NCBI GenBank assembly: GCA_963575745.1
Contig: CAUYUJ010009600.1
Span: forward strand, 1-33,287
DNA: 33,287 nucleotides
Source of the DNA: Prorocentrum cordatum
Taxonomy: Eukaryota > Sar > Dinophyceae > Prorocentrales > Prorocentraceae
Direction of reading: 5' to 3'
The notes under the pieces were generated by a model that saw only the letters and a program-made list of their open reading frames with translations, did no database searches and was not told where the DNA came from. This document shows positions 10,311-19,098 of the stretch, one piece after another (within the stretch, counting starts at the first letter, position 1; the number at the start of each line of letters is the position of its first letter). The position numbers and the translations under genes are program-made.

Positions 10311-10617
10311 ATCTACGAGTACCTTGCCATCTCCACGCTACTTGCCACGAAGGTATCTCCGCCAATGGTGAATTAAGCTGAAGGGCTGCCTGTGCACGCG
10401 CCAGCTCATCTCCAGATCTCAGACGGTCACGGGAAGGTCTGGCGCAGAGTCCCGGTTGAGACTAAGCAGTTGCCCGAATGGCCGCGCGTTGGACCCCCCA
10501 GACCTCCGCCGCGACGCGACGGCACTGTGCAGGCGGCGCGCACGGTCAGTGGGAGCCTGAATGTCGCCATGCGTGGGATCCTGTGGTCTCTGGCATCGGG
10601 GCTGAAGTCTCATCTCA

Positions 10618-10779
10618 GGTCGGGCGCGTCCTCCCATGGGCGGATCCCGGGCGCAAGAGAACTGAAACTGCTCCAACACTGCCCGAAACGACTCGACGTG
10701 AGTCAAGCACATCGTCCCCGGAATGTTTTTGTTGACTCTCTTTGTGAACGTTCCATCTGTAGAGGGACAGGCCCGACTT
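10618..10779. mobile_element. ~160-bp AAGTCGGGC inverted-repeat element nested in LINE-B
   Basis: The right end is sharp: CTGTAGAGGGACAGGCCCGACTT at 10757-10779 in two blocks (CTGTAGAGGGACAG, then GCCCGACTT). The left end (AGGTCGGGCGCGTCC at 10618) is weaker, about 17 of 24 bases. The interior aligns along its length with the 17202-17359 element (shared words GAA-TGAAA, CCAACA, GTCCCC). The two are therefore diverged copies of one family, and this one is inserted between the endonuclease and RT-proximal parts of LINE-B. Confidence 0.6.
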
Positions 10780-10794
10780 AAAAGCTTACCCCGC

Positions 10795-11716
10795 CTTGGC
10801 CCGATCGGTCAGGATGCCCTCGCGCGCGGAGGCGCGGGGCCCGCTGCTCTGCGACGTCTGTGGAAGCAGGCTGAGACGTCGGCGCGCCGGGCAGATCCGC
10901 GGCCCTCCGCTGGCCAGGGCGCGGACATCAGCGGCGCGATGGCTGCTGAGGTCGGTCGTTCGCCCACATACCGCGCCGCGGGCAAGGACTGTTAGAGCAG
11001 AGTTCTCGCGCGCCGAATGCTTCGACGCTCCAAGCAGCTACGGTGCCGGCAGATCCCATGGAGGCGGGATGGACGCAGGCGTGATGCAGAACCGAAGAGG
11101 ACGAACGTCGGAGGATCAAGAACATGAGACACGTGATTCGTCATGCGCGAGGCTAGCCTGGTTTCCGCAGCACTTGGTGTTTTTCCTCGGCGCATCCCAA
11201 CGCGTGGTGAAGAGCCGCCGCGACTCGGTGATCCAGCTCGCCCGCGCTCCCCGGGCCGGCCCCGACTCGACCTCGGAGAAGTTGGCGCCCGGCATCGCGG
11301 AGCGCGCAGGTGAGTTCGCACAGCAATGCCTGGAGGAGCGCGAGAAGCAATGGAAGGAATGGCTGGCCACTGGTCTCCGTGACGGCGCTGGCATGGCGCG
11401 CAGAGCCACTCGAGTTTGAGGGATAACGGCCACGATCGTGCACGCCGATCGCACGCAGCCGCATCAGCTGGCCGACGATGAGATGCGGAGGCGGAGGGGG
11501 GCTCGGACCTGCCACGGCACAGGGTGCACGAGGTTGCCAGTAGGCGCGCGTCCGTGGGACCCCCTGCCCCACATCACAGTCCACAGCACTCGAGAAGCAG
11601 TGCTATCCATTTCCGTGGAAGACATCGGTTGGTCGTGCGCGCATCCAACCTCGTTGCCTCTGATGTGTGTGTATGATGCTGGGCTTGCTGTATCATGTGC
11701 GTTGTCAATGAAGTAG
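10795..11716 (+). pseudogene. LINE-B linker and start of reverse transcriptase, truncated
   Basis: The frame 10796-11419 ends in a charged helix, CLEEREKQWKEWLATGLRDG followed by AGMARRATRV. This resembles the W..W...L..GA..AHR segment that precedes the RT in many LINE proteins of this type. Past a stop, ADDEMRR (about 11475) and, in another frame, FPWKTSVGRA (about 11610) look like the next conserved blocks before RT motif 1. The catalytic Asp motifs are absent because the element stops at 11716. The assignment rests on order and motif resemblance and not on any database match. Confidence 0.45.
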
Positions 11717-12262
11717 TCCTCCTCCTCCCCCTCCCCCTCCCCCTCCCCCTCCTCCCCCTCCTCCCCCTCCCCCCCTCCTCCCCCTCCCTCCTCCTCCTCC
11801 TCCTCCTCCTCCTCCTCCTCCTCCTCCCTAGTCCTCGTCTTCGTCCTCGTCCTCCTCGGCCCCGTCCTCCTCGTCCTCGTCCTCGTCCCTCGTCCTCGTC
11901 CTCCTCGTCTCGTCCTCCTCCTCCCCCTCCTCCTCCTCCTCCCTCCTCCTCCTCCTCCTCCTCCTCCTCCTCCTCCTCCTCCTCCTCCTCCTCCTCCTCC
12001 CCCTCCTCCCCCTCCTCCCCCTCCTCCTCCTCCTCCTCCTCCTCCTCCTCCTCCTCCTCCCTCTCTCATCCTCCTCCTCCTCCTCGTCCTCGTCTTCGTC
12101 TCGTCGTCCCTCGTCCCTCTCCTCGGTCCTCCTCGTCCTCGTCCCTCGTCCTCGTCTCGTCCTCGTCTCGTCAGCCTCGTCCTCGTCCTCGTTCCTCCTC
12201 CTCCCCCCCTCCTCCTCCTCCTCCTCCTCCTCCCTCCTCCTCCTCCTCCTCCTCCTCCTCCC
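11717..12262. repeat. (TCC)n/(GGA)n pyrimidine tract, about 545 bp
   Basis: Almost uninterrupted TCC/CCT triplets on the plus strand, with TCG variants at 11830-11900 and 12080-12200. Overlapping open frames encode Pro/Ser/Leu (plus) or Glu/Gly/Arg (minus) runs and are not genes. The tract forms the 3' edge of LINE-B. Confidence 0.95.
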
Positions 12263-12505
12263 GAGGAGCCCTCTTGGCGGGAGGGGGCGGCCGCCCCCCC
12301 CCCCCCCCCAGGGGGCCCGCCGAGGGCGGCCGGCCTCGCCGCCGCGGCAGCGCGGGGGGCCCCTGGAGCCGCCCGAGCGGGCGCGCCTGGCCGGCCGAGG
12401 GGGGCGACGACGACGAGGAGCACGGCCACCGGCAGCGGCGACGACGGCGGCGGCGGCGGCGGCGGCGACCGCCGAGGGGCTGCTGGAGGCTACGCCACGA
12501 CAGTA

Positions 12506-12510
12506 TACAT

Positions 12511-12541
<31 letters not shown>

Positions 12542-12566
12542 CATACATATACATACATACATACAT
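12506..12566. repeat. (CA)n-(TA)n-(CATA)n microsatellite
   Basis: The plus strand moves from ACACACA to a TA run of about 10 units (12519-12540) and then to CATA tetranucleotides. It is one of the few AT-rich spots in the left half of the window. Confidence 0.9.
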
Positions 12567-13043
12567 CGATATAGATTTACATATAGACGCTCTTGGACAC
12601 ACTTCGCACGTGCCTTCAGGGAGGGGGGGGCGTGTAAAGTCGCTGCCTCCCAGTGGTGCTCTGTGCACCGCCGCCCTCCCCTGAGGCCCAGGAGCGATCC
12701 AGTGGAGGGCGCCTGTGTATATTTCTCGTGGCGCAGGAGCAGCCGAGGACCGCCGAGGGGCCACGGCGACGACGGCCACTGCGAGGACGGCGAGGGGAGG
12801 GGCGAGGAGTCATGGAGTCATCAAGAGGCATCTTTGACACGTGGAAGAGGGGCTGGGCGCCCGGCCAGGGCCCAGTCCTGCGAAAGAGCACCTGCCCCGA
12901 AGGCCGACGGGGGGACACGGCAGCGCCTCGCCGCCCGGCGACTCGCCGCCCGGCCCAGATGGCATGGTTCACAGGGGAACGGCCGGGCCACCTCGAAGGT
13001 TCAGGAGGGAAAAAAAAAAACAGACACAATTAATCGTCGATTT

Positions 13044-13117
13044 CCCAGAAAATATGGGAAAATATGGGAAGTGGTGGGGAAGACAAAAACCCAGAAAATA
13101 TAGGAAAATATGGGGAA
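13044..13117. repeat. Two-copy AT-rich direct repeat
   Basis: CCCAGAAAATATGGGAAAAT at 13044 recurs at 13090 with one change (CCCAGAAAATATAGG). Both copies are followed by ATATGGG. The copies are 46 bp apart. An A run of ten precedes them at 13011-13020. Confidence 0.75.
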
Positions 13118-13539
13118 TATTTATATTTGTGTGTATTTATTTGTGTGTCCCCGTTTCCCTTCAAAGGTACCCACCATCAACCCCTGCCACATCGCCTCGC
13201 CTGGGCAACTGGGCTGGCTCCCCAGGGTGAGCGGCAGCAGGGCCCCGCGGGACGCACGGGCCACAAGGCCCCGCCCTCTCGACCGAAGGCGCAGGCCCCG
13301 TGCCCAATGGCCGGTGCGAAGCACCGTCTTCAGCGCCACGGGCACACGTGCTGCGGGCACGTGGCGTGCAGCTGGAGCTAGAACCACCCAAGCCGGTTTG
13401 CCCCCCCCCCTCCCTCCCCCCTGCCGCTGCGTGGACTGACTGGCAGTGTCCCCTCGTCGTAAGACCAAACGCCAGGAAACGGCACCCGGCAGAGCAGCAA
13501 CTGGCCCCCCGGCGCGGGGACGGGAAGGGCAAGGATAAG

Positions 13540-13890
13540 GAGTATAAGGAGGATAAGGAGGAGGAGGAGGAGGAAAGGAGGAGGAGGAGGAGGAGGAGGA
13601 GGAGGAAGGAGGTTGAGGAGGAGGAGGAGGAGGAGGAGGACGAGGACAATAACGGGGAGGGATTCGATGTTTTTGACCGCGTGCGGTCCTTTCTGAATAT
13701 TTCGAGGTCTCCTCCAGATGCTTCTGGAAACCTCCGCAGCCCTCCAGAATCCAGAACCTCTGGAGAGCTCTGAAAACCTCCTCCTGGGGGGGAGGTGGAA
13801 AAGGACAAAAACTGGATAATTAATGAAACGGCCTGGGGAGGGAGAGGAGGAGGAGGAGGAGGAGGAGGAGGAGGAGGAGGAGGAGGACGA
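13540..13890. repeat. (GGA)n tracts flanking a short unique segment
   Basis: GGA/GAA purine triplets at about 13540-13648 and 13843-13888 surround some 190 bp of mixed sequence. In that segment CCTCCAGA and CCTCTGGAG words alternate (13710-13775) and can pair locally. Plus-strand frames give Glu/Arg/Lys runs. No gene is visible. Confidence 0.85.
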
Positions 13891-14340
13891 CGACGGGGGT
13901 GCCGAGGAGGGAGGGACGGGGAGGAGGCGTCCACCTCGACAACGTGCGCGTCGACGACGGCGCCGAGCGCAGCAGAACGGCGCCGCCGAGCGGGGGCGAT
14001 CGACGCCGCCCAGGGCAACACGCAACCGACGGCGGCGCCGCCGAGCGGCGAGCGACGTCGCCGTCGAGCGGCGACCGCGCTCCCGACGGCGCCGCCGCGC
14101 GGCGGGCGGCGCCTGCCCCCCGCGAACGCCCACACCGGCGGCGAGCCGCGGCCGCGGCGGCGCTCCTCTGGCCTGCGGCGCTCGCCGTCGCCGTGGCTGT
14201 GGTCATCGCTCGTCGTCGTGGTCGTCGTCGGCGTCGTCCTCGCCGTCGGCGCCGCCGCCGCCGGAGCCGTCGTGGTCGCCGCAGTCGCCGCCGTGGCCGT
14301 GGTCGTCGTCCTCGCGTGCGCCGTCGTGGCGGCGGTGGCG
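13891..14340. other. CG-rich CGC/GTC-triplet spacer
   Basis: Dense CGCCG and GTCGTC triplets dominate. A plus-strand frame gives a Val/Ala-rich hydrophobic stretch at about 14200-14340, but this is simply the GTC repeat read in one frame, and I do not take it for a membrane protein. Confidence 0.6.
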
Positions 14341-14792
14341 GATGGTTCTCCTCGTCCTCCTCCTCCTCCTCCTCCTCCTCCGAACGCCATCTGCTGCTCC
14401 TCCTCCTCCTCCTCCTCCTCCTCCTCCTCCCTCATTCCTCATCCTCCCCCTCCTACCTCCTCCTCCTCCTCCTCCTCCTCCTCTCCTCCTCCTCCCCTCC
14501 TCCTCCTCCTCCCCCCTGCCTCGTCCTGCTCGTCCTGCTCCTCCTGCTCCTCCTGCTCGACCTGTTCCTGCTGTCCTGCTGCTCCTGCTGCTGCTACTGC
14601 TCCTCCTCCTCCTCCACTTCTCCTCCTCCTCCTCCTCCTCCGCCTCCTCTCCTCCTCCTCCCTCCTCCTCCTTCCTCTTCCTCAATCCTCTCCTCTTTGT
14701 ACTCCTCCTCCTCCTCCTCGTCCTCGTCCTCGTGATTCGCCTCCTCCTCTTCTCCTCCTCGTCCTCCTCCTCCTCATCCTGCTCCTGTTCCT

Positions 14793-14825
<33 letters not shown>

Positions 14826-15533
14826 ACTGTTCGTGCTCCTGCTCTTGTTCCTGTTTTTGTTCCTGCTGCTGCTCCTGCTCCTGTTCCTAGTCCTGGTCCT
14901 GCTCCTGTTCCTGCTAATGATCCAGCTCCTGCTCCTGCTCCTCCGCCTTTAGTTATTGGTATTATCCTCCTCTTCCTCTTTCCTCCTCCTCCTCCTCCTC
15001 CTTCTCCTCCTCCTCCTCCTCCTCCTCCTCCTCGTCCTCGTCTCGTCCTCCTCCTCCTCCTGTTTCCTCCTGCTCCTGCTCCTGCTCCTGCTTCCCTGCT
15101 CCTGCTCCTCTTCCTCCTCCGCCTCTCCTCCTCCTCCTCCTCCTCCTCCTCCTCCGTCTCCTCCTCCTCCTCCTCCTCCCTCCTCCTCCTCCCCTCCTCC
15201 TACCTCCTCCTCCCTCCTCCCCCCTCCTCCTCCGCCTCCTCCTCCTCCTCCTCTCCTCCTCCTCCTCCTCCTCCTCCCCTTCCTCCTCCTCCTCCTCCTC
15301 CTCTCCTCCTCCTCCCCTTCTCCTCCTTCTTCTCTCTTACTCCTCCTCCTCCTCCGCCTCCTCCGCTCCTCCTCCTCCTCCTCCCCTCCTCCTTCCTCCT
15401 CCTGCTCCTCCTCTCCTCCTCCTCCTCCTCCTCCTGCTCCTCGTGCTCCTCGTGCTCCTCCTGCTCCTCCTGCTCCTCCTGCTCCTCCTGCTCCTCCTGC
15501 TCCTCCTTCTCCTCCTGTTCCTGCTCCTGTTGC
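14341..15533. repeat. (TCC)n/(GGA)n pyrimidine tract, about 1.2 kb
   Basis: This is the longest pyrimidine tract in the window: TCC triplets with patches of TGC (14520-14600, 14775-14935, 15435-15530) and TCG. Its open frames are Leu/Ser/Pro (plus) and Glu/Gly/Arg (minus) and are not genes. Confidence 0.95.
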
Positions 15534-17201
15534 GGCCACAAATCTGGCCGGCCCGCGTCCAGCACGCAGCCTGGCGGACCCCGACCAAACAGCCGGGTTG
15601 CCGCCGGTTTGTGCCGAGAGGCAACGCCCCCCAAAATGGCCCCCGAGGAGCCCCAGACGAAGCCGCGGGGGATCCCTCCGCAGGCCTTCCTCAAATCCTG
15701 CTCCCTTGCTCTGCGGGGTCGGCGCGCGGGTCTCTCAGGGCGGCGCTTTCTCCTCGCGCTCCTCCGCGGCCTCCCCCGCCTCCGCTGCGCCTGCCTCCAC
15801 CGCCGCCGCCGCCTCCTCCTGTTGCTCTTGCCGGTGGCCTCAGGCTCGTCGAACGCGCCCCCCCAACCCTCCCCCAGGAATCGTTGCCCCTGAGAGAGGG
15901 GGGAGCCAGCGCGGGGTTGAACGGACCGCTTAGCGCCGCGTGCAGCGAGGGGAGGGGCCAAAGGGAAATCGGAGAGCGGGCGACGCGACAAGGGGCAACA
16001 GGAGGAGAAGCGAGGAAGGATGGGAGGGGGGGGGCAGAAGGAGCAGCGAAGCGCGACGGGGAGAGGAGTGGGGGGAGGCGAACGGGGAGCCCAGGAGACC
16101 CTTACAGCGGCCCAGACGGGGCGCCGCGAGAACGAATTCCAAGGGAGGGGGGGCCTGGGATGGGGGGGCGGCGAGGAGCCTCGGGAAAGGGCAGGGGGGG
16201 CACGCCCGAAATGACAAGAGAGGGGGGGGGGCGGGGAGCGGGGAAGGCACGGGGGAGGAACCCTGGCGTGGAGCCCCGAGGAGCGTCGCGCGGCTCCCCG
16301 GTGCGCGTGCCTCTGCAGTCCGCCCCGCTCGCGGACCTCCCCCGCTCCTCTCTCCCCGGCCTCCAGGGGCCCCTGCCGCCGGCGGCGCGCGGCTGCGGCG
16401 GTCGCTGCCCGGCCGCGCTGCCCCGCGCCGCGGGGCGGCCGGCCCATCCGCGGTTCTTGGCTCGTTTGTTGGCGCGGTCGGAGGCCGTGCGGTCGCAGCT
16501 CCGCCCGGCCCGCATGGCTCCCGAGGTCGGCGTCGAGGGGGCAGGTCTCGGGGCCGCGTGGGTCCTCCGCGATCAGAGGTGCTCAGCCTCCCGTCCACGC
16601 GCACGGGCGCGGGGAGAAGCCTTCGCCCGGGCCTCGAAGACCTCCCGGGGCGCCTTTTTCGGCGCGCCCGAGCCTTGCTTGCGGCCTCTGCGAGAGTCTC
16701 GTCGTAGAGCTTCTCGGGGTTGACGTCCCACTCGGCTGGCGGCGGCGGCTTCTGGCAGGCATCGCATTCTGGCCCGCGGGCCGTCGTGCCGTCTGCTGGC
16801 CCGTGGGCTGCACGGCTGCACGGCCTGGGCTGGTGCCGGGTCCTCCCCCGTCGTCGGGCCGCCTGGTCTCTCGGGGCCGGCGCCCTGGCTGGCCATCGCT
16901 CGGACGTCCATTCCCTGTGCTTCTGTTTGGTTTCGTGCGTGGTGTTGTCTCCACCAAGTGACCAAGGGTGCTCCTCGACGGTCCTCGCCGAAGGAAAAAA
17001 TGCACACGTCCGAGCGATGCCAAGCTGGAGGGCGCCCTGCCGAAGCTCTCCCTCTCGGGGGAACTTTGGCGGGAGCGGTGCGCGCAGGGGCGGCAGCCGA
17101 ACCTCTCTGGGCGGATGGAGCGCGGCAGATCCCCCCTCCACCAGGCAACGCCCCTGGCCGACGCTCGGGGGAGCTGAAGAGAGCACCTCCCCCCTTTTGT
17201 G
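15534..17201. other. GC-rich spacer with one possible coding fragment
   Basis: High-GC sequence with G-rich runs at 16021-16240. Long frames on both strands are low-complexity. The only protein-like segment is on the minus strand at about 16775-16656, reading GPECDACQKPPPPAEWDVNP then EKLYDETLAEAASKARARRK. It has a CxxC pair and an acidic-to-basic helix, but no family I recognise and no clear exon borders. Confidence 0.45.
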
Positions 17202-17359
17202 AAGTCGGGCGTGTCCCCCTACAGGAGACTCTCGACGAGAAATGAAAAACAGACCCCAACAATAGCCCAACACGGTCAACAAGATACGCAAAACATAGTC
17301 CCCAGACTATTTCTTCACTAGTTGTCGACACTCCGCCTGTCGAGGGACAGGCCCGACTT
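17202..17359. mobile_element. 158-bp AAGTCGGGC inverted-repeat element, both ends present
   Basis: The left end AAGTCGGGCGTGTCCC-CCTACAGGAG (17202-17227) and the right end, read backwards AAGTCGGGCCTGTCCC-TCGACAGGCGGAG (17359-17331), pair over about 24 bases with three or four mismatches. The interior (17228-17330) is AT-richer than its surroundings and non-coding. It shares word order with 10618-10779. This is the best-preserved member in the window of a short non-autonomous family. I see no convincing target-site duplication. Confidence 0.7.
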
Positions 17360-17563
17360 GGCCCCAGGGTCCCGCTCGCACGAGGTGCCCACCCTGGACT
17401 GCGCCGCGCGGGCAGCCTGGGCCCTGGACCTTCCTGGGGCCGCTCCGCTGGCGCCCTGGGCCGCTCCGCCTGTAGTGAAGTGGCGACGCTGGCCTCCCGA
17501 GCTGCTCACCTGGATCTGGCCTGATGGGCCTGTTTTCCACCACCACCACCACCACCAGAAGTT

Positions 17564-17588
17564 GGAGGAGGAGGAGGAGGAGGAGGAG
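17564..17588. repeat. (GGA)8 tract at the 3' side of LINE-A
   Basis: Eight perfect GGA units on the plus strand, preceded by a short (CCA)n run (17537-17556). It has the same orientation as the (GGA)n at 24583-24640 on the other side of LINE-A, as expected if the element landed inside one microsatellite. Confidence 0.85.
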
Positions 17589-17718
17589 TGGAGTGGAGCA
17601 ATCGGACGTAGTCCGTTCGGAACCCAGAGATGCCAGGGGGGCCATCCAGTTTTTCTCGGAGGGCCGTGGGGGGCGACATCCCACGGCCCACCGCGACAGG
17701 CCCCCCTGGCCTCGCAAT

Positions 17719-19098
17719 TTACTCAGAGGCAGCTCCCGCCGCGTAGGAACCGATCGCGGCTTCGGCTGCCGAAACGTGCAAGGCTTCTAGCACAGACTTG
17801 CTGGGACCCGTTCTGGACGGGTGGAGGCCTCGCTTGATCCTGCTGAGGTTCTCGAGGCCTTTGCCAGTGGGTCCCATGGCCCTGCGCTCTCCGACTTGGT
17901 GGGAGAGAGGGCACGGCAAAAGAAGGCTTTTAACTTGGTGCGTGGCAGTGTGGCCGCACTTAACACAGAAAAACAATTGCCACTTGGGGATGGTGGCCAA
18001 GGTGTGGGAGGGGTGGATCAACTTGCCACTGATCACACGGGGTCCCCTCGACCACAGCACTTCACCACATGCGGCGAACTCGGGGAGGGGGCTAGGCGGT
18101 ACACATTCAGTGGCGGCAGCAGGAATAACATGGCAAGCATCAACGATGATGAGGCAGGCAGGGCATCTCCATTTGTCTGCACAGCGCTCGAATTTGTGCT
18201 GAGAAGCCGCGATCGCGGTCTGCAACTGCGAGCGCGGGGCAGCCTCCTGGTGGGGTTGCCTCTCTGGCCACTGCCCTCGGGGGTCCGAATTCTTGCCTAA
18301 GGTACGTAGAATCAGTCGCCCTCTCTGTCGGACGATGGCAGCGATAGCGTCGTATTCATCGGTCCTGGGGACGGGCGGGAGGGCGAGGGTGGCCGACTTG
18401 TGGGCCGCTCTTCCCGCAAGCTCGTCGGCATGCTGGTTGCCGAGAGCCAGAAATTTTTGGAAGCCATGCAGCGTGAGGGGATCGGCGTGAGATGGGGTCC
18501 AGAGCACCGTGACAGAGGCGCCGCCGCCAGATCGATCTTGCACGAGGTGCCGAATTCTCAGCCAGAGATCTCCATTCTTATTCTTGCCTCTGAGGCTGCC
18601 AGGTCTGAGACATCTGCCATTCTGCCAGCCGCGCTGCAGGGCTAGATGATCGGTAACAAACGTAAACTCCTGGTGGCACGTCTCCAGTGCCAAGCAAAAC
18701 GCATGCAATTCACCTCTTGGGACAGTCTGGCGGGGGCCTGGGAGGGGGGCGAGGAGGCCCGCGTGGAGGGTCCAGGAGGCCGAGGGAGGGTCCCATCGGA
18801 GGGCCGCGAGGCCAGAACCAACACGGCGTCGCCTGACGTCGTCGGAAAATGCGCCTCCAGACCCGTCGCCGAAAAGAAATAACACGCCCTCAGCGTTACG
18901 AGCTTCTTCCCATGACGGCAACCCCTCCCGCACCGCACCAACGAACTCCCACCCGTCCCTCCCAGTCAATGGCTCGAACGCGGGCGTAGTGAGAGCGACA
19001 GGGGGGATGCCGCGGAGCCAAAGGGCAGGGTCTGCATTGGCTCCCGCCACGGCTCGCGGTAGGTAGTTTGTCGCTGGCCTCAAAATCAGGTCCCACAT
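17719..19098 (-). CDS. LINE-A RNase H domain and C-terminal Cys/His module (+1 frame of ORF2)
   Basis: This is the continuation of ORF2 in the +1 frame; the listed start is only the first in-frame Met after the frame change (459 codons). The RNase H signature is complete: Asp in LFGDGSGG, Glu in RGELHAFCLALE, Asp in FVTDHLAL and Asp in NQHADELAGRAAH, in the usual order and spacing. The domain cleaves the RNA strand of the RNA-DNA hybrid during second-strand synthesis. After it come ERCADKWRCPAC and then HPSHTLA..FFCVKCG..LLLPC, a Cys/His arrangement that could bind zinc. The segment before RNase H (NYLPRAVAGANADPALWLRG) is well formed, so the frame change lies upstream of it. As written it cannot be made from ORF2 without a +1 shift. 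Confidence 0.85.
   Translation of the reverse strand: MWDLILRPATNYLPRAVAGANADPALWLRGIPPVALTTPAFEPLTGRDGWEFVGAVREGLPSWEEARNAEGVLFLFGDGSGGAFSDDVRRRRVGSGLAALRWDPPSASWTLHAGLLAPLPGPRQTVPRGELHAFCLALETCHQEFTFVTDHLALQRGWQNGRCLRPGSLRGKNKNGDLWLRIRHLVQDRSGGGASVTVLWTPSHADPLTLHGFQKFLALGNQHADELAGRAAHKSATLALPPVPRTDEYDAIAAIVRQRGRLILRTLGKNSDPRGQWPERQPHQEAAPRSQLQTAIAASQHKFERCADKWRCPACLIIVDACHVIPAAATECVPPSPLPEFAACGEVLWSRGPRVISGKLIHPSHTLATIPKWQLFFCVKCGHTATHQVKSLLLPCPLSHQVGERRAMGPTGKGLENLSRIKRGLHPSRTGPSKSVLEALHVSAAEAAIGSYAAGAASE

Larger units (their letters stand above)
8051..11716 (+). mobile_element. LINE-B: decayed non-LTR retrotransposon, 3'-truncated
   Basis: This is a plus-strand remnant with the same order of parts as LINE-A at 17589-24587: a CxxC zinc finger, coiled coils, an endonuclease-like domain, then a linker leading to a reverse transcriptase. 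It is broken by several frame changes and stops. A ~160-bp inverted-repeat element (10618-10779) interrupts it. It ends at 11716, where a (TCC)n tract starts, before any RT catalytic motif. No spliced leader is visible at its 5' side. It is not the same copy type as LINE-A, because the translated sequences are only distantly alike. Confidence 0.75.
12263..13540. other. GC-rich spacer with short AT-rich islands
   Basis: 12263-12480 is extremely GC-rich (a C run at 12294-12309, GGC triplets at 12440-12470). Two short repeat islands are listed separately (12506-12566 and 13044-13117). The remainder has no recognisable gene; frames are Arg/Pro/Gly-rich. Confidence 0.55.

Noticed and set aside
14200-14340. 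Apparent Val/Ala-rich membrane segment on the plus strand
   Set aside because: It is a (GTC/GCC)n tract read in one frame; the same bases read as Arg/Ser or Asp/Asp in the others.
15627-15652. CCAAAATGG word as another DinoSL relict on the minus strand
   Set aside because: Only about 14 of 22 positions match, which is within reach of chance in GC-rich sequence.
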